Source of the DNA: Desulfocapsa sp.
GTDB lineage: Bacteria > Desulfobacterota > Desulfobulbia > Desulfobulbales > Desulfocapsaceae
NCBI GenBank assembly: GCA_030638765.1
Contig: DAOWDZ010000073.1
Span: 1-6,179 of the forward strand
Reading direction: 5' to 3'
DNA: 6,179 nt
A model generated the notes under the pieces. The model did not search any database. It saw only the letters and a program-made list of their open reading frames with translations, and was not told the origin of the DNA. Positions within the stretch are counted from its first letter, which is position 1, and every line of letters begins with the position of its first letter. A program made the position numbers and the translations under genes. Shown in pieces: positions 1 through 6,179 of this stretch.

Positions 1-171
1 AGGTACATAGGAGTCAGCGAATCTGCCGTCAGTCACCAGCTTCGTCAGCTGAGACAGTTACAACTTGTAAGCAATCGACGTGAAGGGCCAATTCTTTACT
101 ATCGGCTCAAGGATAAACACGTCAGTGACCTTATTCACCTTGCTCTTATCCATCTCAGGGAGGACGAATAA
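1..171 (+). CDS. ArsR/SmtB-family metal-responsive repressor, C-terminal part (5' end outside window)
   Basis: The open frame enters at base 1 and gives 56 codons before the TAA at 169-171; the N-terminal half lies left of the window. Residues 5-23 (numbered from the window edge) are the recognition helix and following turn of a winged helix, with the SmtB-like string [11 protein letters not shown]. The beta-wing follows ([10 protein letters not shown]), then the dimerisation helix. That helix carries D38, H40, H51 and E54, with the same spacing (2, 11, 3) as the alpha-5 zinc ligands of SmtB (D104, H106, H117, E120). Family knowledge: such proteins are homodimeric repressors that release DNA when metal binds. 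Inference: this one senses zinc or a similar divalent metal and represses its own operon, including the permease two bases downstream. The alpha-3N cysteine region of the family cannot be checked because it is off the window. Confidence 0.93.
   Translation, partial: RYIGVSESAVSHQLRQLRQLQLVSNRREGPILYYRLKDKHVSDLIHLALIHLREDE
157..163 (+). promoter_or_regulatory. Shine-Dalgarno site for the permease gene
   Basis: AGGGAGG ends ten bases before the ATG at 174. It lies inside the last codons of the ArsR-family gene, so the permease is translated from a site embedded in its upstream neighbour. This favours the first of the two tandem ATG codons (174 and 177), although either is possible. Confidence 0.75.
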
Positions 172-173
172 AG

Positions 174-1397
174 ATGATGCAATTTATCTATGATGTCCTT
201 CTCTCTTCCTGGGATATGCTACAACTCGCCTCAATTTATATCTTATTTGGTCTTCTGGTGGGTGGTATGCTGAAGATGTTCCTCTCCCCTGCCTATGTTG
301 CCGCCCATCTTGGCAGCGGAAGATACAGCTCTGTTTTCAAAGCTGCTTTGCTCGGTATACCGATCCCGCTCTGCTCCTGCGGTGTATTGCCTGCTGCGAC
401 TTCACTAAAAAAACAGGGCGCCAACAATGGAGCCACCACAGCTTTTTTAATCTCAACCCCTGAATCTGGCGTTGATTCCATCTCAATCACATGGGCGTTA
501 CTTGATCCCATCATGACCATTGCCAGACCTGTTTCAGCTTTTATTTCAGCCTTTGCAGCAGGTTGCGCCGAAAACTTTTTCAACCCACCTGATGCCACAA
601 AACGAGCAACACCAGATCTGAGTTGCCCCATCGATAATTGCTGTGATGGCAGAGACTGTCCGCCGGATGAGCACAAACACCATCACAATTTGCTGGAAAA
701 GCTAAAAATAGGAACAAAATATGCCGCCACTGATCTCTGGGCTGAGCTTGCCGGCTGGTTTTTCGTTGGTATACTTCTCGCTGGAATCATAAACGTTCTG
801 GTTCCAGATGCAGTCATTGCAAGATATCTTGGCGGTGGACTTGGCTCCATGCTACTCATGCTCACCTTTGGCATTCCGTTATATATCTGTGCAACTGCGT
901 CAACCCCCATAGCTGCAGCATTTATTTTAAAGGGGGTAAGTCCCGGTACTGCACTGGTGTTTTTACTGGTTGGCCCAGCCACCAATGTTACCTCACTTTC
1001 AGTTCTTTTTGGATTATTAGGGAAACGTGCCACAGCTCTTTATCTGCTATCCATTGCGATCATAAGTGTCCTTTGCGGTCTTGTGGTGGACGCTGTTTAT
1101 TTCGGTCTTGGTATTTCTGCTGCTGCAAGCGTTGGACAGGCCGCAGAATTTTTACCAGGCTGGTTGATGACATCCGGCACTTTGCTGCTCTTAGTTCTTT
1201 CTATTCGTCCCATCTATGCAATCGTCATGGGTTGGTTTGGCAAGGGAGACGGCTGTGGTTGTGGTACTACGACCTGTGCAAGTGGTGACTCGCAGACACA
1301 TAGCCATGAAGATGAATGTGGTTGCAGTGACCAGACCACGACGGTATCAGCTGTACAAATCCAACCATTTCCATCATCTCATAAAAAAGAAGGCTAG
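174..1397 (+). CDS. SO_0444-type heavy-metal efflux permease (DUF318/ArsP-like superfamily)
   Basis: A 407-aa inner-membrane permease with two homologous hydrophobic halves. The first half holds an initial membrane segment (about 15-35), the signature PIPLCSCG (63-70) and STPESG (94-99). The second half holds FGIPLYICATASTP (232-245) and GPATN (267-271), with further membrane segments to about 355. The halves are joined by a cytoplasmic or periplasmic loop rich in Cys and His (C151, C156, C157, C162, H167, H169-H171). The soluble C-terminal tail has C361, C363, C368, H376, H378, C382 and C384. These are plausible metal-capturing sites. The family includes arsenic exporters (ArsP) and the SO_0444 Cu/Zn exporters. 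The Cys/His-rich segments and the SmtB-like regulator two bases upstream favour the latter. Length is near the usual 350-450 aa. ATG 174 was chosen for its upstream AGGGAGG. The exact metal cannot be read from sequence. Confidence 0.88.
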   Translation: MMQFIYDVLLSSWDMLQLASIYILFGLLVGGMLKMFLSPAYVAAHLGSGRYSSVFKAALLGIPIPLCSCGVLPAATSLKKQGANNGATTAFLISTPESGVDSISITWALLDPIMTIARPVSAFISAFAAGCAENFFNPPDATKRATPDLSCPIDNCCDGRDCPPDEHKHHHNLLEKLKIGTKYAATDLWAELAGWFFVGILLAGIINVLVPDAVIARYLGGGLGSMLLMLTFGIPLYICATASTPIAAAFILKGVSPGTALVFLLVGPATNVTSLSVLFGLLGKRATALYLLSIAIISVLCGLVVDAVYFGLGISAAASVGQAAEFLPGWLMTSGTLLLLVLSIRPIYAIVMGWFGKGDGCGCGTTTCASGDSQTHSHEDECGCSDQTTTVSAVQIQPFPSSHKKEG

Positions 1398-1434
1398 AGG
1401 AAATTTCGGAGAAATCCAGTTATTCTTCACGTTA

Positions 1435-3234
1435 TTAAGTATCTTCCTGAAATGGCTTTTTTTCCACAAATCCCCAATAGGGATAATCAACTTCATATTC
1501 AGCCACCAGGCCAGGACTGTGTTCTCTGCTTGCAACCAGCCAAAGCTTATTTTTACGTTTCTGCTCCGTCACTGAACTTAATGGATCCCAGTCTGGATAG
1601 AGCACAAGGGCGTTGTCGGCACTATATTCTATATCGCCAGAACCTTTAAATACACCAAGATGAGGGGTTTCTTTGTAGCTTTTACCATCTCCCCTCGAAA
1701 GTTCTGAGATAACAAGAAACGAAACGTTCATTTCATCACGAATGGATTCCATTTCTCTCAGCCAGGCATCAATACCAGTTCTTCGTTCAGAAAAATCCTT
1801 GAAGGGCAGCTTATGAAGACTGTCAATCACCACAACGGTATAGTCACAATTGGTTTCATGACGAATAAAATCAATATGCCTCCGCATTATTTCAGGTGTG
1901 ACCTGCCTGTCGTTGATCACCTTAAAATGAGACAACATACCCTGAAGATGGGTGCACGCTTCCCTGTATTGTGTTTTTTCTTCTGCTGTAAAGGTTTTTG
2001 CACGAATGGTATCTAAAGACAAGTGGCTCAAGCGACTGAGAGTTCTCTGGTAAAGTTTCTGACGGCCATTCTCAAAGTCATAGTACACCACTGGAATTTT
2101 ACGCAGAGCCATCTCGGTGGCCATCTGAATCAAAAATGTTGACTTCCCGGACTTAGGGGCTCCTCCAACAATATTTATCCCGTGAACGCCATCAAGAGCC
2201 TCATCAAACAGTTTAAAACCCGATTGAAGAGCAGCATAGGACGCCCCACTTTCCATTTTGAGTTGTTCCTGAAAATGTTCATACTCTCGTGATGCAGCGG
2301 TAAAGGGAGAGAATGATTTTGCTTCCTGAATCATCTTTGAAACAGCGCTACGAAAGTCTTTTCCCTTGTCCTTCGCTAGCTGGCAGAGATCATAATCACC
2401 GGGTAGACCTGCCGCCCATTTGAACGGACGTACTTTATAACCAATACGTGAGGCGAGTCTCCTCATACTGGAGTCAGATTCTGCACTGTTATTTGTGACG
2501 AGAAAGAGCGTACGGATACAAGCAAAACGCTGAGGATCTATCTTTTCCATGGTCTGACAATCAGGAACGGCAACAGCCGGATACCCCAACTCTTTTAAAG
2601 CAAGGAGAGTATCTTCTCCTTCACAGAGAAACAGACTGCCATTCTCACAACGATTAATATCCTGAACATTGAAAATCTGCTGCTGAGTATCAAAAAACTG
2701 TTCGTCTCCATGCCAGAAAAAATCTTCACTACGATCAGGAAAAACACAGCGTGCGGAGTAGCAATTTCCGTCTTCCTGGAAATAAGGATATACGAGATAA
2801 CGACCATTGAAACCGACATGTAGTTCAGATAAGGTCCCAGAACCAATCCCCATCTTCTTAAAACGAGCCAAGTGATTATCCGTCATACTATCCTGATAGG
2901 ATCGTACTTCCTGATTACAATTTGATGGTGGATAATCAGAATTCCCGGAAAAAGGCTCTCTGTCCGGGTCAAAACCAGGAACCAACGCAGGATCAAGACC
3001 TGCTAATTTTGCAAACCAGAGAGGAAAACCGCCAGGAACACAGCGGTTCAAACAGCGAAAATAGCCGAAAAAAAATCCGCCGGGACGAAGAAACACAACC
3101 AGTCGTCCACGGGGGTCTAAGCCTTTTTCCCGACAAAAAGGACAATCAGCAGTCAGGTAATTTTTTTCAACCCTGGTATTCTCCAGGCCCTGCTGATAGA
3201 GAATGATGATGGCTTCGTTCTTATTGAATACCAT
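1435..3234 (-). CDS. T7 gp4/Twinkle-like primase-helicase with degenerate TOPRIM site
   Basis: A 599-aa protein with the layout of bifunctional phage/mitochondrial primase-helicases. The N-terminal zinc ribbon has C31, C34, C61 and C65. A linker to the primase core follows (about 115-195), then a TOPRIM domain (about 198-285) with the glutamate motif CEGED (E205). The expected DxD strand motif reads T247-N248-N249, so two metal-binding acids appear lost. The C-terminal RecA/DnaB-type helicase core (about 330-595) has Walker A GGAPKSGKST (357-366), a YYDFE motif with E388, Walker B VVVIDS (467-472, D471), SELSR (510-514), GSGDIEYSAD (531-540) and an arginine-finger candidate R570. Family knowledge: hexameric 5'-3' DNA unwinding, with primer synthesis in the N-terminal half. 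Inference: helicase active, primase doubtful. The ATG at 3232-3234 lies inside the upstream gene, overlapping it by 14 nt, which suggests translational coupling. No integrase or capsid gene is visible nearby. Confidence 0.85.
   Translation of the reverse strand: MVFNKNEAIIILYQQGLENTRVEKNYLTADCPFCREKGLDPRGRLVVFLRPGGFFFGYFRCLNRCVPGGFPLWFAKLAGLDPALVPGFDPDREPFSGNSDYPPSNCNQEVRSYQDSMTDNHLARFKKMGIGSGTLSELHVGFNGRYLVYPYFQEDGNCYSARCVFPDRSEDFFWHGDEQFFDTQQQIFNVQDINRCENGSLFLCEGEDTLLALKELGYPAVAVPDCQTMEKIDPQRFACIRTLFLVTNNSAESDSSMRRLASRIGYKVRPFKWAAGLPGDYDLCQLAKDKGKDFRSAVSKMIQEAKSFSPFTAASREYEHFQEQLKMESGASYAALQSGFKLFDEALDGVHGINIVGGAPKSGKSTFLIQMATEMALRKIPVVYYDFENGRQKLYQRTLSRLSHLSLDTIRAKTFTAEEKTQYREACTHLQGMLSHFKVINDRQVTPEIMRRHIDFIRHETNCDYTVVVIDSLHKLPFKDFSERRTGIDAWLREMESIRDEMNVSFLVISELSRGDGKSYKETPHLGVFKGSGDIEYSADNALVLYPDWDPLSSVTEQKRKNKLWLVASREHSPGLVAEYEVDYPYWGFVEKKPFQEDT
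3221..3234 (-). other. 14-nt start/stop overlap between the two minus-strand genes
   Basis: The primase-helicase ATG (3232-3234) precedes the TAA of the PilZ/cNMP protein gene (3221-3223) on the minus strand, in a different frame. No strong Shine-Dalgarno sequence sits before this ATG, only a GGAT about ten bases upstream. Reinitiation by ribosomes finishing the upstream gene is the likely route, tying the amounts of the two proteins together. Confidence 0.8.
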
Positions 3235-5890
3235 TAATAAGATCCGTCACTTTTTCCGGTTCAATTACTCCATCAAATTCAATATGAACAGAACGCCCGA
3301 GATGCATGGCATGGAGGTTATGAACAGCGACCACAGTTCCGGAAATATTCGGTTGTATTACCTCTCCATCCTCAGTTTTGAAAAAAACACTGACTTGTCG
3401 CCCTAAAAGAGTCCGCGCCTGTTTTCTATTTTTTATATTGGAGAGAAAAGAGAGCCCTCCGATGGAGATATCACTGCATTCTCCGGGGATATTTGTATCG
3501 GTGAGATTCCCGGTATTATCAAGCAAAGTAGTATAAATTGCTCCTTCCATAGGATACCTGGTATGCACTCTTCGTTCATTGCCTGATGATGCAAAAAATT
3601 CATTCAACTGATCTGTTCGCAGACAATACTCCTGAATTTTCCCCTCAAGCGCTGGAAAGTCTTCCTTCCAATCATCTAAAACTGTCTTTGGAAGAGTGGA
3701 CACATCAACCGCGCCCATGCTTGCACCATTGATAGTCCATATTGAATCATCAAAAAAAGATGTCCCACCAAGTACTTTCCCCTGACCGATTGTTTCAACA
3801 AATACTTCTCTGTCCCCCTCCTTGAAATAGAGCTTCACACGTCCATTGTTCACAAAAAACAGAGAATCCTGAGACTCGCCCTGTTTCACAATAACGGTAT
3901 CTGTCGGATATGTTTTATGCTCCAGAGCATAATAAAAAGCATTGAATTCTGAAGTACTGAAAATATCGTATAAACTTGCCCAGATAAGAATATGGTCCTG
4001 ATCAACTGCATTGACTCTGGCATCTTCTATGATTTCTGCTGCCCTGATAATCTCACTCAGAGCCAGGCCGTCAATCTCAATCAAACGCGAACGTAATGCA
4101 TCCGCATCATTAAACCTTTTCAGCTGGGCAGTTTTCTCAACAAGTTCCAGGAGTACCTTTTTAGCAGATCCCACTTTGTCTTGTTGCAATAATTTATATA
4201 CTTCTTTTTCTTCATCTAAATCAGTTATCAATTCATACTTTCCAGAGACAGCACTACCATCATCGCCAGACACATATTCAGCTGTCACAGGACGACTCCC
4301 TTCCTCTGACAGTCGTTCATCATCACCGCCTATCTCAGACCCCTGTTCCTGTATGAAGGAGATAGCAAGTTCTGCTGCCTGAACGGCCTCCACGCCAAAT
4401 TCGCCCCCCCCTGCATCAATAATTCCCTGAAGAACTGCAAAGGCCTTTGGAGATCTGCTGGCTCCCAACGTTTTACTGATTTCCATTGCCAGTGCTGATT
4501 TAACGGGTCCCTGATACAGTCGGCATTCCTCTAACAGCTCAGAAAGCGGTTCAATGACAGATTCATCTGCCTCTGGTCTCAGATTCTTCACTACTTGTAC
4601 TTTTGCCTGAGCACTGACAGTAGAAAGAACGTTTAAAAGGTATTTCCTTGTTGATCCTTTTCCAAGAGTAACGATACACTGGAGCAGTTCCTGCTGTACC
4701 CGCAAATCTTCATGACGACCGTAATTTAAAATTGTCTCAACATCTTTTTCCGCTCCAGTTGCAGCAAGCAGACGAATCAAATTCCGTTTACCAAACCATG
4801 GCATTGGATCACAAAGGCGTTTGAGTAAAAGCGGGACAAGGTCACTTCCATATTCAGTAAGAACTTTCAACAAACATATACGATCGGCTCGTGTGTCGGA
4901 TGCGATCAAGGCATCAAGAAGAAACCGTATAGCTACAGGCCCCTGCATCACTATTTTATTGCAGATTTTCTCATTCACAGGCCTCACAAAACAGCGATCA
5001 AGATACTCCTGCAAAAGAACTATATCAACATTCTCATTCTGAACACTTCCAATAAGTTGTCGTACATTTTTATTTTTTTCCAGGGTGCCGGATCGAACAT
5101 AACAAAAGACATCCAGAATTTGTTCTGCAAGAGCATCGTTTCCATGAGACCATGCATGATTCATCATCGCCTGCATGGCAAGCAGATGATTTTTCAGAGT
5201 CTGATCGGCAACTTCATTTTCACGTATCCAAATGAGACAAACAGAACTTAATTTTTCAAGCCACCCCCAACGCTCCATCCCGGCAAGTTTCACTGCAATA
5301 CCGCCGATAACAGCTGCACACGACGTTTGAAGTTCATTGTTTTTTCCCTTCAACCCCTTCACTGCATTTTGAATAATAGCTGCAGCGACATTTTCCCTAT
5401 CATTCACTAATAATTTTTCAACTGTAGTGGGAAGACTCTGACAAACTTCTTTATTGGCAAGGATATCAAGATTACCCTTGACCAGGGCAGTAACGCCACT
5501 TTGAAGTCGAGTGACTTTTCGATTTTCTTCTGTTTGTTTAAGAACACCCCTCGTTGCATTCATGGCCAGAATCTGTTCACCACGAGAAGTGGCCGCCAGT
5601 GCATCATAACCAATCACCACAGCCTGCAGTTGTGTTCTCAGCTTATCATTCAGCTTACCATCAAGTTCCTGCTGTTTCTGCATCCAATCAATGACCTGAG
5701 CAAGTGTGTCATTATCTGAGGCCACAAGCAGGGAATCATAAAACACCTTACCGAAAGGTGATGAAAAGTCCTGACAACTCAGCATAAGGAGAACGCATTG
5801 ATCAAGGTACGGAGCCAATAGGGCAGCAGCTCTGTTACTCACTTCATCATATCTTTTTTCGGCAAGACATGAACTTACATTTGCAAGCAT
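3221..5890 (-). CDS. HEAT-repeat / cyclic-nucleotide-binding-like / PilZ-domain regulatory protein
   Basis: At least 889 aa, with no signal peptide or membrane segment, so probably cytoplasmic. Residues 1-300 are an alpha-helical body I do not recognise. About 310-515 are HEAT-like helical repeats (for example around 344-380 and 390-420). An acidic linker follows (515-560), then a helical segment (560-625). A cNMP-binding fold spans about 635-745 (KQGESQDSLFFVNNGRVKLYF at 669-689). Its phosphate-binding cassette, around GGTSFFDDS (708-716), lacks the usual Glu and Arg, so cAMP/cGMP binding is doubtful. The C-terminal PilZ domain (about 771-885) has an intact RxxxR (R774, R778) and DxSxxG (D807, S809, G812), the known c-di-GMP contacts. 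No DNA-binding domain is seen. Inference: a c-di-GMP-responsive scaffold that may act on the helicase encoded immediately downstream. The start is uncertain: ATG 5888-5890 has no Shine-Dalgarno, and the frame stays open to a TAG at 5993-5995, with a possible rare ATT start at 5987-5989. Confidence 0.82.
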   Translation of the reverse strand: MLANVSSCLAEKRYDEVSNRAAALLAPYLDQCVLLMLSCQDFSSPFGKVFYDSLLVASDNDTLAQVIDWMQKQQELDGKLNDKLRTQLQAVVIGYDALAATSRGEQILAMNATRGVLKQTEENRKVTRLQSGVTALVKGNLDILANKEVCQSLPTTVEKLLVNDRENVAAAIIQNAVKGLKGKNNELQTSCAAVIGGIAVKLAGMERWGWLEKLSSVCLIWIRENEVADQTLKNHLLAMQAMMNHAWSHGNDALAEQILDVFCYVRSGTLEKNKNVRQLIGSVQNENVDIVLLQEYLDRCFVRPVNEKICNKIVMQGPVAIRFLLDALIASDTRADRICLLKVLTEYGSDLVPLLLKRLCDPMPWFGKRNLIRLLAATGAEKDVETILNYGRHEDLRVQQELLQCIVTLGKGSTRKYLLNVLSTVSAQAKVQVVKNLRPEADESVIEPLSELLEECRLYQGPVKSALAMEISKTLGASRSPKAFAVLQGIIDAGGGEFGVEAVQAAELAISFIQEQGSEIGGDDERLSEEGSRPVTAEYVSGDDGSAVSGKYELITDLDEEKEVYKLLQQDKVGSAKKVLLELVEKTAQLKRFNDADALRSRLIEIDGLALSEIIRAAEIIEDARVNAVDQDHILIWASLYDIFSTSEFNAFYYALEHKTYPTDTVIVKQGESQDSLFFVNNGRVKLYFKEGDREVFVETIGQGKVLGGTSFFDDSIWTINGASMGAVDVSTLPKTVLDDWKEDFPALEGKIQEYCLRTDQLNEFFASSGNERRVHTRYPMEGAIYTTLLDNTGNLTDTNIPGECSDISIGGLSFLSNIKNRKQARTLLGRQVSVFFKTEDGEVIQPNISGTVVAVHNLHAMHLGRSVHIEFDGVIEPEKVTDLINGIQ
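4404..4411 (-). repeat. Eight-G homopolymer inside the HEAT/PilZ gene
   Basis: The coding strand has eight consecutive G bases encoding G494-G496. Gaining or losing one G moves the frame to a stop within roughly 25 codons, before the cNMP and PilZ domains. It is a possible slippage site, but also simply how a run of glycines can be coded. Confidence 0.6.
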
Positions 5891-5910
5891 TTCAGCAAAA
5901 GCAGGAGAAA

Positions 5911-5923
5911 TGGCAATAATATG
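5911..5923. repeat. 13-bp direct repeat, copy 1
   Basis: TGGCAATAATATG on the plus strand, identical to the copy at 5962-5974. Start-to-start distance is 51 bp, equal to 17 codons and close to five helical turns. In the minus-strand frame both copies encode His-Ile-Ile-Ala. Confidence 0.7.
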
Positions 5924-5961
5924 GTCTTTAAACAGAATTTGCAGAAGAGAATAGGTGGTTG

Positions 5962-5974
5962 TGGCAATAATATG
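5962..5974. repeat. 13-bp direct repeat, copy 2
   Basis: Exact second copy of TGGCAATAATATG. Flanking bases differ on both sides, so the identity is exactly 13 bp. It lies in the junction upstream of the regulator's first ATG. It could be a paired protein-binding site or a repeated coding motif. Confidence 0.7.
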
Positions 5975-5992
5975 AGCACTGCTTTCAATGGA

Positions 5993-6179
5993 CTAAAACT
6001 CGTTTTCAAGAGCAAGCTGAACAGCATCCTCTTTTTTGCGGCCTATCAAATGGAGAATATAATTCGACTTTACGACACCCCCGGATAATTCCTTAAGAAT
6101 CGCATTAACCTTTTGTTTTTTCTCTTTTTCGTTTTCCCCAAGAGCAACATATTCCTCAGGAAAAACAGCTTTCAATTCA
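5993..6179 (-). CDS. Unrecognised protein, C-terminal 61 codons (5' end outside window)
   Basis: The frame is open from the right edge (first full codon 6176-6178) to the TAG at 5993-5995. A TTG at 6173-6175 could start a 60-aa protein, but the frame continues off the window without a stop, so a longer gene is more likely. The visible part is charged and helical, with a Lys/Glu-rich stretch (ENEKEKKQK) followed by a possible helix-turn-helix-like segment (GGVVKSNYILHLIGRKKED). No catalytic motif is visible and I do not recognise the family. It is on the same strand and in the same frame as the large HEAT/PilZ gene that follows, so it is either the previous gene in the operon or, less likely, the upstream part of the same gene interrupted by the TAG. 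Confidence 0.55.
   Translation of the reverse strand, partial: ELKAVFPEEYVALGENEKEKKQKVNAILKELSGGVVKSNYILHLIGRKKEDAVQLALENEF

Larger units (their letters stand above)
5891..5992 (-). other. 102-nt junction, open in frame with the genes on both sides
   Basis: Between the TAG of the upstream gene and the first ATG of the large regulator there are 34 sense codons in the same frame as both. The translation looks like ordinary protein (helix-forming, with strings such as YSLLQILFKDH) and joins smoothly to the regulator. There is no ATG, GTG or TTG in frame here, only CTG (5942-5944, 5933-5935) and ATT (5987-5989). No purine-rich ribosome site precedes ATG 5890. It may be a longer N-terminus from a rare ATT start, a coding region broken by the TAG, or a true spacer. 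Confidence 0.5.

Noticed and set aside
293..1033. Minus-strand open frames opposite the permease
   Set aside because: They lie wholly inside the clearly supported permease gene, have no recognisable domain and are best explained as antisense shadows.
1399..1417. Possible hairpin between the two convergent genes
   Set aside because: GGA-TTTC can pair with GAAATCC only with a two-base bulge and a three-base loop, and no T-run follows on either strand. Too weak to call a terminator for this 37-bp convergent gap.
1435..3234. Prophage or mobile element suggested by the gp4-like primase-helicase
   Set aside because: No integrase, terminase, structural gene, att repeat or tRNA is visible, and the overlapping partner is a chromosomal-style signalling protein. 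Phage ancestry is possible, but an element cannot be supported from this window.
4011..4382. 123-aa plus-strand open frame opposite the HEAT/PilZ gene
   Set aside because: A Ser-rich antisense translation of a strongly supported coding region, with no domain or ribosome site seen.
5930..5990. Sigma-70 promoter for the large regulator, from TTGAAA (5983-5988) and TATTAT-like boxes
   Set aside because: Spacing between the boxes is about 10 bp, not near 17, and the other TATTAT has no fitting -35 box.

Overview
The window holds two unrelated gene groups that converge at about 1.4 kb. Gene content (a metal-responsive ArsR/permease pair, and large HEAT/cNMP/PilZ regulatory proteins) and moderate base composition suggest a Gram-negative environmental bacterium. 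A sulfate-reducing or related Desulfobacterota (Desulfobulbales-like) is my best guess. This is an inference from protein style; no rRNA or marker gene is present to confirm it.

Plus strand, 1-1397: the 3' end of an ArsR/SmtB-family repressor, then two bases later a 407-aa permease of the DUF318/SO_0444 type. The repressor tail keeps the full SmtB-type alpha-5 metal-ligand set (Asp-x-His, then His-x-x-Glu). The permease carries a CxC membrane motif plus Cys/His-rich loops. Together they read as a zinc- or copper-type efflux operon controlled by its own metal sensor, whose operator would lie left of the window.

Minus strand, 6179-1435: an apparent operon read right to left. It starts with the C-terminal 61 codons of an unrecognised protein that runs off the right edge. 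Next is an 889-aa (or longer) protein with a helical/HEAT-repeat body, a cyclic-nucleotide-binding-like domain and a C-terminal PilZ domain with an intact c-di-GMP motif. Its stop codon overlaps by 14 nt the start of a 599-aa T7 gp4/Twinkle-like primase-helicase (zinc ribbon, TOPRIM, RecA-like DnaB helicase core). The TOPRIM DxD metal motif appears degenerate while the helicase motifs look largely intact.

The most interesting feature is this tightly coupled pair, a putative c-di-GMP receptor and a phage/organelle-style replicative helicase with a probably dead primase, with no other phage genes in view. A second puzzle is the junction at 5888-5995. The large regulator's frame stays open upstream of its first ATG, back to the TAG that ends the previous gene, which is in the same frame. 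That stretch contains a 13-bp exact direct repeat and no convincing ribosome binding site. The true start, or whether the two reading frames were once one gene, is therefore unresolved. There is no gene-free stretch longer than about 100 bases. I saw no tRNA, rRNA, CRISPR array, insertion sequence or convincing terminator.
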